Assembly: GCF_016097555.1 (NCBI RefSeq)
Contig: NC_054701.1
Span: 32,597,272-32,661,271 of the forward strand
Direction: 5' to 3'
DNA: 64,000 nucleotides
From: Gigantopelta aegis
Taxonomy: Eukaryota > Mollusca > Gastropoda > Neomphalida > Peltospiridae
A program made the position numbers and the translations under genes. The notes under the pieces are model-generated. The model was given only the letters and a program-made list of their open reading frames with translations, did not search any database and had not been told where the DNA came from. This document shows positions 1 to 9,975 of this stretch, one piece after another (within the stretch, counting starts at the first letter, position 1; each line of letters opens with the position of its first letter).

Positions 1-129
1 TATATACATCCTATCGCAAAATGGTAATTTAGTTATTTTTAGGACTCTACTATGTGGACATTTTACAATTTAATTACAATTATAATTCTGACTTTATCAT
101 TTCATGATTTTAAAGTGACTAGCCTATCC

Positions 130-385
130 TGGCAAATCAAATACAATTACAAATTAAATAACTTATTTTTGGTTTAGAATACCAGTGTCTGTATGTCCAG
201 TGAGTTTGCAGTCGTGTTCTAATGTTTGTAGCAGATAGTTTTCTTCGTAATAAATATTTGTTTGGTACGTACGAAATTATTGGACTGTACAATCCGGTTT
301 CAGCTACTACAAACATTGTGATGACAACAAACATTAGGACGCCAACAAACACCTTGTTTATACTGACACTGATTTTAGTTCACAA
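130..385. mobile_element. TTAA MITE family 1, internal part
   Basis: Shares ACCAGTGTCTGTATGTCCAG and AGCTACTACAAACATTG with the 43605 copy. Both ends are lost. The small open frames here are not genes. Confidence 0.5.
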
Positions 386-548
386 AACAGGCTCTGAACA
401 TCGTACACGTGTCAGTGGCAGCAACCTCAGGATAGTCACTTTAACTCACCGCCCAACAATTGATGAATGCTTTAATTGCAAACTTCGTCCCACTGTAAAC
501 CGGAATCGGAGGAGATGGGGACAGACCTAGAAGAAGTAGAAGAAGAAC

Positions 549-683
549 GGTGAAGTTTAACGACATCAGTAGATCACACAGATTTATTAATCATCGGCTA
601 TTGGATGTAAAACATTTTGGATTTTTTAACTCGTAGTCTTAGAAAAAACCCGCTGCAGTTTTCCATTAGTAGCAAGAAGAAAG
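549..683 (-). mobile_element. SINE type A, 3' part
   Basis: Tail sequences TTTAACGACATCAGTAGA and AATCATCGGCTATTGGATGT, and CATTAGTAGCAAG from the core. Head missing. Lies to the left of HPGD-like exon 4. Confidence 0.7.
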
Positions 684-1094
684 CTTCCAACAATATATTT
701 TCAGGTTTCGTCTAGTATTCTTTCCACATTAAGTCCGTTCACACTAAAATCACTTTCCTTGGCGGTTCACCGAGCGGCAACCGCAAAGTAAAACCTGTTT
801 GCAATAAAATCTACAACACACCATAAATCGTCGCAACTATACAATCATAAACAGTATTTCAACGATTCGTCGCAACAATTTTAACGCCCGAATAGACATA
901 AATGCCAATATTGCTCAAACTCATTCGAAACGACCATTTGGCTATACTCTATGTTTAGTGGTCGTACAGTGGTGTAGAAACGAGCGGATACTGCGCGGGT
1001 TTGGTGTAAACAAGTCTTTAGCGAACATTTTCATGAATAAAATTATATATGAATAGTATTACAAATAAAATAGTTACAGTGATGTCAGTTTTAC

Positions 1095-1216
1095 TCTGGA
1101 ATTTCAGAAGTAGGCCAACCTGATATTGAATTCGTACACAGTATCACTCCACCTTTACCGCCTTTATCTTTACGCATATGATCCATTGCCAAATACGTTC
1201 CATTAACAGTTCCATT
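1095..1216 (-). CDS. HPGD-like: HPGD-like exon 4 (catalytic Ser)
   Basis: 122 bp, acceptor ttctttcag, donor GTAAAAC. It reads [20 protein letters not shown], then [27 protein letters not shown] and the KGG-GG-I segment align with the corresponding 15-PGDH region, and the Ser of TNSIS falls at the catalytic Ser. Two bases remain for the next exon, which I do not find in 1-1094. Confidence 0.8.
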
Positions 1217-4121
1217 CTGAAAGAAATTAATATTATTAGTTTTACACAAGTTACTACGTCGTGATCATATGTGAATGCGGGGGGGGGGGGGGGGGTGTTC
1301 TATTTTCGCGGGAGCAGAAACCAACCGTCCACAAGAAGAAGAAGAAGAAGAAGAAGAAGAAGAAGGAGAAAACGATGATGATGAAGAAGAAGAGGAAGAA
1401 AAGAAAAAAGGAAAGAAATATGGCTTTATTTTCATTTTAAAATTCCTCAGCTATATTTCGATATTTTGACACCTCCCGTCATTACTTATATCCAATTAAG
1501 GTTTATCACACTGTCCTGGATACATACCTTAGCTTTCTAATTCAAAGAGGAAGTTGTTTGCGTCAGGCCTAAATGTGAAAAAAGGGTACCGAAATGCGAA
1601 CCCAGTACCTACCAGGTAGTCAGTCCAATGACTTACTTAACCACTATACAAGTGAGGTCGGCAACCCTCCCATCATTTTCGAACAGCCTTGAGTGAGACT
1701 GCGCTCTAGATGAGAATAGTAATGAACTTCTATATACATCGTATGCACAATAGGTAGAGCATGTTCAGAGGCGGACCCGTGAAAGAACAAGGGGATCCAT
1801 CTTCCATAAATATATTCAAGTGCCTATGTTCTTTTCTGGCTTAAAAAAAAGAATGTTTGGGTTGCCCTTTTCACGAGTTGGTCCATGTAGCCTTCTCCCT
1901 TAGTCTCACCACAAATCCTGGATGTTTCTTTCAGGTCAGTATTATTCGTGCACAATTTATTTTAAGCACTTTCGCATAGACAAAATAGCGGACTTTTATA
2001 TACCAGTCGTGGTGCACTGGTTGGGATGGGGGGGGGGGGGGGACCCCGAATCAGAGAATGGGTTCACTTAAGTGATTCAGTCTTATGACGCAGGCACCCC
2101 AGATGAGCGCGCTGCCAACTGAGCTAGATCCTACCCTCAAAGTTTGAACACACATCAAGTAAAACTCCACTTCCATATATATACATACATAGTGTGTGAC
2201 CTTTAACAGGACCAGCGATTGACTTATTTATAATATTTAATAATCGACGCGTACATGAATATGCATACAATGCATGATCAGAACTAATTGGCTAGGGGCA
2301 CAGATGACAACTGTACCCCCCCCAAAAAAAAAACCCCCCAAAAACAAACACAAAAACCCCCCACAAAAAACCCCAACCCAAACAACCCCCCCCCAAAAAA
2401 AAATAACCCCCAACTCCCAAACAACACTCCCCAAAAGAAAAGAAAAGAGAGAACTCCCCCAAAAAAGAAACAATGGGGGGGGTGTGTGTGTGTTGTAGCA
2501 AATGATGACAATGGCGCTATAAAGCTGTATCCTAGCCGTACGCGAGCAATGCAAGCGATTATTTTAGAAATCATTGATTTCAATTGCCGTATCCTAACCG
2601 AACGCGTGCGACGCGACATATTTATCTGTCGCGCTGTACGCGTCCGGTTAGGATAACGCAGTTGAAATCAATGCTTTCTAAAATAATCGCTTGCATCGCT
2701 CGCGTCACTCGCGTCCGGTTAGAATACAGCTTTAGGATACACCTTTGTTCTTTGCCATAGATCTAAATTTTAAAATCTTAAAACCCCCCAAATACACGCT
2801 TGAATACAAAACCTACAAAATTAATGGCTATCGTCTTTTCCCAGTGTCTCTCATGGGCGATGCCCGCGTTGTTCACCATTACATCGATCTGTCCAAATAT
2901 GGTGACCGCTGATTTGAAGACGGCTGCAATGAGAAAATAAATATTCTTAGATAAATGCTGCAATCAAATGTCACTGAAAAGTAGATCTCTAACAGAGAAA
3001 TGAGAGAAATAGTTTGGAGACTTTTCGAGAATATAACAACCTCTTCAGCACCATGAACAATCACTTGATAGATTGAGTTGATGAAGAGTAGTAATGGACT
3101 AAAACAAAACAGTTATGTTATTATTCACATTATAAAGTTATAAGCAGTTATAAAATGCGCACAGCTTCACATAATACGTGTTATATATGCAACCTAGATT
3201 TAAAACCACCAGGGTTGAAAAAAACGACACCACTAGAGCACATTTATTTATGAATCATCGGTTATTGGATTCAATCATTTGATAATTTTGACATATAGTC
3301 TTAGAAATGAAACCCGCTAAATTTGTTTCATTAGTAGCAAGTGATCTTTTATATGCACCATCCCACAGACAGGATAGCACATACCACGGCCTTTGATATA
3401 CTAGTCGTGGTGCACTAGCTAGAACGAGAAATAGCCCAATGGGCCCACTGATGGGGATCGATCCCAAACCGACAGCGCATCAACGCCCCGCCCCCTCACC
3501 AGGGTTAAATTCACGCAATCAGAGCAGGACAAACGCTTGTAGACTGGCTTATGCGATTCACGTTAAAGTCGCTTAACCGAATGACCACGTCGAGAACCAG
3601 TCAAATTATTTGCAAAAGTAAGCACTGATTGTTACCGCTGAACGCAGATTATACACGAGACAAGACTTTATTAACATCCGGGCTGTTGGACAAGGGCGAA
3701 TATATACATAAACATTTTGCAATATGCACATGGCAAGATTGTTGAACGTAATATCTATACCAGAGAACTGATCTTTGTCTCGAATGTCGAGTTTTCCAAA
3801 TCTGACTCTGTCCGCTCCGTGCTTGGTCTGAATATCTGCAGTAGTTTTCTCTCCAACTGCGGAGTTCACATCAGCTATAAACACCTGTTAAGTAAATATT
3901 ATATGTAGGTCCCACGTATATTATCGGTTAATTGGACATTCTTCTCTTTGTAAAAGAATGTCTCGGTGGCCGAGCTGGTATCTTAGTGGTACAAGAAGTG
4001 CGAGCGATTCGGTACCATAGGTTCAAGTCCCAGTGAGGCAAAAAAGTATTTCTTTCTCTTTTTCTAGTGCGTTAATATCAGTGTAAGAACTAGTCAAACC
4101 CGACATACATACAATACACAC

Positions 4122-4162
<41 letters not shown>

Positions 4163-4213
4163 TACACTCGCACGCACGCGCACGCGTACGCACACGCACG
4201 CACACGCGCACGT

Positions 4214-4252
<39 letters not shown>

Positions 4253-7200
4253 TATGTAATAGTCAACATCGACATACATACAATATATAAAGATATTCGT
4301 ACATCAATACATATTAGCCAGTGCCAGGTCTGCCCACTGCAACAGCATGGGACAATTTGCGAGGCCAGAAAGGATTTAATTATCCCCTGCGCCAGTGCCT
4401 TAATATCTATGTATGTAACAGTCAACCTTGACATACATACAATATATAGATATTCATACATCAATACATACTAGCCAGTGCCAGGTCTGCTCACTGTTTC
4501 ATGCACGTAAGCGGGATCGACCGCATAGATTGTAGGCCCCATGCATGTGGTTGAGGTAAAGAACATCCCTTTTATGGATGCTTCGATAGCTCAGAGCGCA
4601 TCGTGGTTAGTCTTGCAATTTGCGGGCGATTCGGTGCCACAGGTTCGAATCCCAGCAATTTGCGAGGCCAGAAAGGATTTAATTATCCCCTGCGCCAGTG
4701 CGTTAATATCTATGTATATAACAGTCAACCTCGACATACATACAATATATAGATATTCATACATCAATACATACATACGTACGTACGTACGTACATACAT
4801 ACATACATACATACATACATACATACAGTCGAACCTGGTCTAACGGTCATCTGTACATAACGGTCACCTGCATATAACGGTCACTATAAATACCTCCCAA
4901 TGCATTTCCTTCCTTATTTGACCTGTACGTAACGGTCACCTGTCCATAACGGCCAGCGGTCACTATTTTTAACCCAAAATCACAGGTTGAACCTGCTATA
5001 ACGGTTTCAAGATGATCGTCGTGAAGACGGTTTTTTTGTTTATTTTTTGTCCCTAGTTATGTCTTTACTTTTTCAATCATCTCAAAAATTATAAATTAAA
5101 TGTGTTTATATGGCCATGTCTGTAGCTTTGGGTTTATTTTCCGTCAAAGTAAAGTTCCATTGTAATTCTCTGATCGTAATTGAAAAACAAACAAGCACTC
5201 AATAATGTCCGTGACACGCAGTTACTGCTTTAATGTTAGAACAGAGAATCGACGTTATTATCAAAATCTGAGAAAGGCAATTTAAGTGCACGAATGATCG
5301 CCGATATTTAGGTGTAGGACGTTCTCAGATTAATTCTATTTTAAAAAGGAAAGCTGATTTTGACAATAATGTTTCAGCCGAAAGAAAAAGGCAGAAGAAA
5401 GCAACAGGCAATGATGACATAAACAAGGTAGTGTAGGAATAGTTTTAAAATGCGACAGTTGTGATATGTTTTAATATATGGGTTCTAATTTTGAACCTGT
5501 ATATAAGGGTCACCTGTCTATAACGGCCACTTTTGTCATGTCCATTGGGTAGCCGTTATATATAGGTTTGACTGTACATACATACATACATACATAAATA
5601 CATACATGCATGCATGCATACATTACATACATACATGCATGCAAACATAATAGAAAGCAACATAAATCATTGTTATCATTGCTAAAAAGAGTTATCTGGG
5701 GAAATCGGATATTAAAAAAAGTTTGTTTTGTTTAACGACACCGCTAAAGCACATTGATTTATTAATCATCGGCTATTGGATATCAAACATTTAGTAATTT
5801 TTGCATATAGTCTTAGAGAGGACACTCGCTACATCTTTTATATGCACCATCCCACAGACAGGATAGCACATACCATGACTAGAACGAGAAATAGCCCAAT
5901 AGGCAAATCGGATATTATGTCTTGGAGATGTGCTAGAACCCTCGTTTATTGGCTAATAATTAACATATGGACAGATGGACAGATGGACAGGCAAATACAG
6001 TCCAGTAAGAACGATATCTGGAGTGGATTAGCACTATCTCTAGTGGAGAGGGGGTACAGCGCACGCCTGATGCGCGGTCGATCTAGGATCGATCCCCGTC
6101 GGTGGGCTCATTGGGATATATCTCGTTCCAACCAGTGCTCCACAACTGGTGTCACAAAAGCTGTGGTATGTACTATCCTGTCTGTAGGATGGTGCATATA
6201 AAAATCCCTTGCTGCTAATCGAAAAGAATAGCACGTTAAGTGGCCATAGCGGGTTTCATCTCTCAATATCTGTGCGGTCCTTAATCATATGTCCGACGCC
6301 ATATAACCGTAAATAAAATGTGTTGAGTGCATCGTTAAATAAAACATTTCCTTCTAGTGGAGAGGAGCACAGTCTGTAATGGTGGGAGGGGGAGGGGGAG
6401 AGAGAGGCACAATCCAGATTTTAACCTATTTATATGGAGTAAGACAAAACAAAAACAACGACAGACGGTACAAGCCACCAGGCCCATCGGGCTTGAAACA
6501 GACTGAGTCTAGAGTGGTGTAAAAACTCGGAATCAAATGGAATATAATAGCCAATGAAGTTTAGGAATCAGATTCCTTAACATTTTGTACTTTTAAAGGT
6601 TTAACGTTTTAAGCATTTTAAGTAGAATTTTAACAAAGGAAAGAATGCCGAACGGCTTTCATCTCATAAAAAAAACCCAACACAAAAACTTTTTTGTTGT
6701 TGAAAATGTTACTTTTAAATCAAAATAGAATTTAAACGTCTACCTTGGGATAAGTTTACGTATTCTCACAACGAATCCAAGACAGGAGCTCGGTTGACGT
6801 GCTTGTGTCACAGGATCGAACCTCCTCAGTGGATCCATTCAACTGATTGGGTTTTTTCTAGTTCCAACCAGTGCACCACAATTGGTCAAAGGCCGTAGTG
6901 TGTGCTTTCCTGTCTGTGGGAAAGTGCATATAAAAGATCCCTTGCTGCATTGGGAAAACATGTAGCGGGTTTCCTCTGATGACTACGTGGCAGAATTACC
7001 AAATGTTTGATAGATAGATAGACAACAATTTAACGTGTCCATATACCACTAGGGTTTCGAACACGCCCATCCAGAGTCCGACCTCCGATAAGATCGGTGG
7101 CCTGACTCGGGATGAGGGGAGGATAGAGTTGAAAATGGGAAGAATTTTGAAAATAGCTATTAGTAAAAAAGTTAATAGAATTAAAAAAATAAAAATAAAT

Positions 7201-7408
7201 AAAAAGTTACAAGCCAAAAATAAAAAGAATTGACTGCTCGGCCGAATATTTATATAATTTGGAGCATTTTAGATGGACAGTCCAAAAATAAATAAGAGAA
7301 AGAAGAGAGGATCGGACTATTTAATAATATTAAAAAAAAGAGAATAATTTCGACATATAATTTTGAACGGAGGTCTAAAAGTTTAAAGTCCGATCTAAAT
7401 GGTCCGGT

Positions 7409-7487
<79 letters not shown>

Positions 7488-9763
7488 GAGTTTAAGGTGG
7501 GCGGAATTTGGAATACGAATTTAGTAGTTAGGTCAAAGACCTAAAGCCAAAATGAGCTCATTCATACAACTCATGTCTGGACAAAAATTTAAGTCCAAAG
7601 AACAAAATTAGACTGCTCGACCGAAAGGGTTTTAAGGTGATTTGAGCAATTTAGACGGGCTGCCAAAATAAAGTGCGTCGGACTGTTTCCAAAAAAAACA
7701 CATGTTAAATTGGTTGGCGACTACGGGGACGAGATGAAGTGCTTGGCGTTGAACTGTGGCACCAGTTTCCTCCAACGGTGGGCTAGCAAGGTCTTAGCTA
7801 GCTCGACGTAATGGGCACCGGCGATGATCTTCAGTACTCTGTGGATGGTGTAGTTGTCCATGTCTTCGAAGAGTATTCCCTGTCTGTAGAGATCATCTCG
7901 GCGCGACGTCACCACAAGTCAAAACTTCCCGTCTCGTAGTTCCATGGCGTGGATGGCACACTCAACTCCGTCAGGAAACTTCTTAAAGTTGCCCTCAAGA
8001 ATGCCTCCCGGCAGTGAGCTGGTGTCCGAGGTGTCCCCGACCAAGTATCGAGCGTACTGGCCCTTGATCTTGGAGATGGCTAGGCTCCAGGCGGCGTCCC
8101 TGCCCCGGGCGGTCGCGGAAGGCCGGGCCTTGGCTGGCTGGTCACTACTCGGTGGTGTGACGGCCTTCCGCTTCGCAGCAGCGCCATCCATAGGGGTCTT
8201 GGCGGAGCCCCCCGGGGGTGGGGGACTCGACGCCGACCGCCTCGAAGGGGTTGGAACGGGAGACGCACGCCGTGGAGTTTCGCAGATCGCTGTGTCCAAC
8301 AGCGGCGTCGACTGGTCCGTTGGCTCAGTCTGTTCAGAGGTGTCTGCGTTGGCTGGCACTGGTTGATCGGGTCCCGGGGGTGGGGGCGGCGACGCGGTTG
8401 AGCCGCCAGTTTAGGTCCCCCCTGAGCCGTCCCTGGTGCAGGTTTCCTCTTCCTCCTTCCTCTTCCCTTCCTCTTCGTCGTGTTCGTTACCGCGTCGCCA
8501 TACACCAAAGTCACGGTTGCCCGTGAGCCAATGTAAGCGACGCGGTACTCTAACAAAGAGCCGTAGCTTGCAATAAGTCCCCCCAGGTGGGGGGGGGGGG
8601 GGGGAAGGGGGGGGGGGGGGGGGGGGGGGGCAACTCGAGAGAGCAGAACGACACGTCTTTCCTCATCGAAGGCATAGCTCGGAGTGTGCCAAATGTTTGA
8701 CATCCAGTTTCCGATGATTAATTAATCACTTTGCTCCAGTGGTGTCATTATACAAAACAAAATAAACAAACAGACGGGGTGAATGCGTGCAGCAGCTATG
8801 CTGCGTGTGAGATAAGATTAAACAAAGAGTTATATGTAAATAAAAATCTATAACCCCCCAAAAAACCCCAAAACAACAACAAACAAAATAAACAAAGCAA
8901 AAAAACCAAAAAACCAACAAAAAAAACCCAACAAAAGAAAAACAAACAATTACCCTACTTTCCTTTGATAAAACATTACTTAAAATGTAATATTAAAATG
9001 TTAGGCCTTTAAAATGACAAAAGTAGGAACATCCAATTATTCCACTTGATCATGTATTTCACTCAGATATATCCAAGTTCATGTTCTTTATTTGCCTTAA
9101 GTTAAAAAAACAAACTTATCAGCATAAATACATACATATAGAATCACAATATATATGCAAATATACAAATACAGGTGGAGAGTGATTTAAGAATTATCGT
9201 GGTATAGTAATAATTCTAAATATATATGTATATATTGATGTATACCAGATGGAATATGATTAATATACTAGCTAATGAAACGACAGGTTAATGGATGTCA
9301 TATTTTAAGTAAGCTGCAGTAAATCGTCTCTAACTTTATTTGCCAAAACTAAATATTTTCCCAGGTTATTGATGTCTTTATTGTTTTCAGTTGTGAGCCT
9401 AAATACGCTTGGACGGCTGTGGTAACATTGTTTAATATACTTATTTCTCAAATCATTCATAGCTGGGCAAATAAGGATAAAATTATATTCGTCTTCTATA
9501 TCATTAGAGTTACAAATAGTGCATTTTCTTTCAGCCCTGTCAATTTTTCTATACCTTCCGGTTTCTATATTTAATTTGTGTGCACTAATTCGGATCTTTG
9601 ATATTTCTTTTAAGTAATTTATTCAGCTATGTCCCAGTTTTTATCTACACCCACATATCACCACATTTACGTTTCCTCCCTTGTTCAGCACTGCTTCTGC
9701 ATAGGCCCTTCCAATTCCCTGGGCGGCGCCGGTTATAAAGAAAGCCTTTCCTGAAATATCCAT
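1095..9763 (-). CDS. HPGD-like: 15-hydroxyprostaglandin dehydrogenase-like SDR, exons 1-4 (3' end off window)
   Basis: Classical short-chain dehydrogenase/reductase, expected to oxidise the 15-hydroxyl of prostaglandin- or eicosanoid-type substrates with NAD+ in the cytosol. Four exons join in phase: 9763-9671, 3884-3761, 2923-2817 and 1216-1095, all with AG acceptors and GT donors. The joined order follows vertebrate 15-PGDH: nucleotide-binding TGAAQGIG near residue 11, an acidic residue after beta-2 (VFIADV) that fits NAD preference, NNAGI in exon 3, and a Ser at the catalytic position in exon 4 (TNSISG). The Tyr-x-x-x-Lys exon should follow exon 4 and is beyond the left edge. Intron 1 is about 5.8 kb and full of mobile elements. 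The exons are intact, so the gene looks functional. The family is confident; the exact substrate is inferred from similarity recalled without a search. Confidence 0.85.
1335..1420 (+). repeat. (GAA/GAT)n trinucleotide repeat
   Basis: GAAGAAGAA run with GATGATGAT interruptions. A short acidic open frame across it is an artefact. Confidence 0.85.
1484..1666 (-). mobile_element. SINE type B
   Basis: Reverse complement of a tRNA-like head (CCTCACTTG-TAGTGGTTAAG) with a B-box-like GGTACTGGGTTCGCAT, tail CCAATTAAGG at left. Confidence 0.6.
1996..2140 (-). mobile_element. tRNA-like SINE head with poly(G)
   Basis: The reverse strand reads GGATCTAGCTCAGTTGGCAG, an A-box; core CCAGTCGTGGTGCACTGG at the left. 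Truncated, and invaded by a 15-nt G run. Confidence 0.55.
2310..2490 (+). repeat. A/C-rich low-complexity tract
   Basis: Alternating short runs of C and A, ending in GGGGGGGGTGTGTGTGTG. It opens long frames on both strands by composition alone; not coding. Confidence 0.85.
2521..2735. mobile_element. Fold-back palindrome element in HPGD-like intron 3
   Basis: Two arms of about 105 bp with a centre near 2622, from TAAAGCTGTATCCTAGCCG to its near-exact inverse. GCAAGCGATTATTTTAGAAA recurs inverted in both arms. Each arm also carries a direct repeat of TATCCTAACCG-ACGCG, so the motif occurs four times. No coding. Confidence 0.75.
2817..2923 (-). CDS. HPGD-like: HPGD-like exon 3 (NNAG motif)
   Basis: 107 bp, acceptor ctcattgcag, donor GTAGGT. 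It reads [20 protein letters not shown], then [16 protein letters not shown]. The NNAG motif stabilises the central beta sheet in classical SDRs, and the HWEKT-AIN stretch matches the NWEKT-QIN stretch of vertebrate 15-PGDH. It ends at a complete codon, in phase with exon 4. Confidence 0.85.
3222..3492 (-). mobile_element. SINE type A
   Basis: Tail ACGACACCACTAGAGCACAT, core CCATCCCACAGACAGGATAG, B-box GGGATCGATCCC and head GGGGCGTTGATGCGC on the reverse strand. In HPGD-like intron 2. Confidence 0.8.
3761..3884 (-). CDS. HPGD-like: HPGD-like exon 2
   Basis: 124 bp, acceptor ttaacag, donor GTATAG. It begins [20 protein letters not shown] and ends DIRDKDQFS, leaving one base (G) that combines with CC of exon 3 to give Ala. 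The Asp after beta-2 and the later LDIRD segment match the 15-PGDH fold. An unrelated plus-strand open frame over the same bases is a shadow. Confidence 0.85.
3958..4100 (+). mobile_element. SINE type E (Leu/Ser-tRNA-like head)
   Basis: GGTGGCCGAGCTGGTATC resembles the A-box of a long-variable-arm tRNA, with GGTTCAAGTCCC as B-box 50 bp later, then a T-rich tail and TAGTGCGTTAATATC. Confidence 0.6.
4110..4250 (+). repeat. (CA)n with CG-rich interruption
   Basis: Dinucleotide CA repeat, with CGCACGCACG variants in the middle. Confidence 0.95.
4330..4450 (+). mobile_element. SINE type E, 3' part
   Basis: GCGAGGCCAGAAAGGATTTA and CCCCTGCGCCAGTGCCTTAA, the same as at 4660-4775; a 105-bp direct repeat. 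Confidence 0.6.
4577..4775 (+). mobile_element. SINE type E
   Basis: Head GCTTCGATAGCTCAGAGCGC, B-box GGTTCGAATCCC, body GAGGCCAGAAAGGATTTAAT, tail running into TACA repeats. Confidence 0.65.
4765..4825 (+). repeat. (TACA)n/(GTAC)n tetranucleotide repeat
   Basis: Abuts the left TA of the Tigger element; a similar (ATAC)n run follows its right end (5576-5650). The element seems to have landed inside one microsatellite. Confidence 0.9.
4826..5574 (+). mobile_element. Tigger/pogo-like DNA transposon, internally deleted
   Basis: Ends CAGTCGAACCTGGTCTAACG and (reverse complement) CAGTCAAACCTATATATAAC, flanked by TA on both sides. Sub-terminal repeats of TAACGGTCACCTG occur inside both ends. The interior keeps a psq-type HTH remnant ([20 protein letters not shown], then NDDINKVV near 5420), as in pogo/Tigger and CENP-B-like transposases. 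At 749 bp it lacks the DDE domain, so it is non-autonomous and dead. Confidence 0.75.
5717..5908 (-). mobile_element. SINE type A, head lost
   Basis: Tail GTTTAACGACACCGCTAAAG through CAGACAGGATAGCACATACC. HPGD-like intron 1. Confidence 0.75.
6035..6360 (+). mobile_element. SINE type A head with alternative tail (A2)
   Basis: GATGCGCGGTCGATC, B-box GGATCGATCCCC, core GTGGTATGTACTATCCTG, then a different 3' end (GACGCCATATAACCGTAAAT, GAGTGCATCGTTAAATAAAA). Confidence 0.8.
7011..8688 (-). mobile_element. ORF-bearing non-LTR element with (TCTA)n tail, in a SINE
   Basis: Flanked on both sides by CCAAATGTTTGA (6999-7010 and 8689-8700), a 12-bp target duplication splitting a SINE. Read on the minus strand it opens with a GC-rich coding stretch ([20 protein letters not shown] near 8560), a Pro/Lys/Ser-rich region, then [16 protein letters not shown] and [21 protein letters not shown] 3' UTR follows that ends GGACACGTTAAATTGTTGTC and a (TCTA)n tail. 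TSD plus tail indicate target-primed insertion. No endonuclease or RT is seen, so it looks like a non-autonomous relative of a LINE (Nimb/I-like by its 3' end, a guess). A 76-nt poly(G) lies inside. The coding frame is no longer fully open. Protein family not recognised. Confidence 0.6.
7411..7486 (+). repeat. Poly(G), 76 nt uninterrupted
   Basis: Longest homopolymer in the window, within the ORF-bearing non-LTR element. It would be C-rich in that element's transcript. Confidence 0.95.
7721..8703 (-). pseudogene. Coding region of the ORF-bearing non-LTR element
   Basis: Unrecognised protein, GC-rich against an AT-rich background. The N-terminal block (YRVAY-SRATV-LVYGDA) is conserved in the second copy near 43200. 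The middle is low-complexity Pro/Ser/Lys/Arg, and the end is a compact stretch ([20 protein letters not shown], then [18 protein letters not shown]). Shared sequence between copies suggests a real ancestral protein, perhaps an ORF1-type nucleic-acid binder. Not fully open now. The Pro-rich run where poly(G) is translated is an artefact. Confidence 0.45.
9060..9625 (-). mobile_element. LINE 3' fragment in intron 1 of HPGD-like gene
   Basis: About 107 C-terminal ORF2 codons read without interruption: [20 protein letters not shown], the knuckle [19 protein letters not shown], then [16 protein letters not shown] 3' UTR with an AATAAAGAACATGAACTTGG end follows. It is 5'-truncated. Confidence 0.8.
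9671..9763 (-). CDS. HPGD-like: HPGD-like exon 1 (start codon, NAD-binding motif)
   Basis: Thirty-one codons from ATG (first base 9763) to AAC followed by the donor GTAAAT. It encodes [20 protein letters not shown] and then [11 protein letters not shown], which is beta-1, the glycine-rich loop and alpha-1 of the Rossmann fold. The donor lies about 45 bp from a LINE fragment inserted in intron 1. Confidence 0.85.
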
Positions 9764-9967
9764 TTTGTTGTCTTACTCCAGAAGAAACAATTCTTGTAGT
9801 TGTCAAGTGATTTTTGTAGACGTGGCAACAGGATTAACGTTTTACGATCGTGTGATAATCAAAGGTCATGTAACAGTGGCATAGATACGTACGGTTGTGC
9901 TATATTAAATTCCATGGGAAACAATGTTAACGTGTGTGTTGTTAGAAACAAGATAAGCAATGTATAC

Positions 9968-9975
9968 TGACGTCA
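9968..9975. promoter_or_regulatory. CRE palindrome upstream of HPGD-like gene
   Basis: A perfect TGACGTCA lies 205 bp upstream of the HPGD-like ATG. This is the full palindromic CREB/ATF site. No TATA box is evident nearer the ATG. Function is inference from position. Confidence 0.4.

Larger units (their letters stand above)
6785..8768 (+). mobile_element. SINE type C split by non-LTR insertion
   Basis: 6785-7010: head, CCTCAGTGGATCCATTCAAC, core TCCTGTCTGTGGGAAAGTGC. 8689-8768: CCAAATGTTTGACATCCAG then GATGATTAATTAATCAC and the tail. The 7011-8688 element sits between duplicated CCAAATGTTTGA. Confidence 0.8.

Noticed and set aside
222-530. 102-codon plus-strand frame
   Set aside because: Overlaps a MITE remnant whose copies elsewhere do not conserve the frame.
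2237-2656. Overlapping open frames of 70-120 codons on both strands
   Set aside because: They arise from an A/C-rich low-complexity tract and part of the fold-back palindrome; no domain or codon signal.
3958-4050. Possible functional tRNA gene
   Set aside because: A- and B-box-like motifs are present but the cloverleaf is not credible and SINE body follows; same for the other tRNA-like heads.
8080-8703. A 207-codon frame with a long Pro run
   Set aside because: The Pro stretch is translated poly(C), and the frame crosses the SINE boundary; only parts of it belong to the retroelement protein.
9968-9975. Reading the CRE as proof of cAMP regulation
   Set aside because: The site is perfect but single; TGACGTCA also occurs at 59973 in repeat-like DNA, so position alone is weak evidence.
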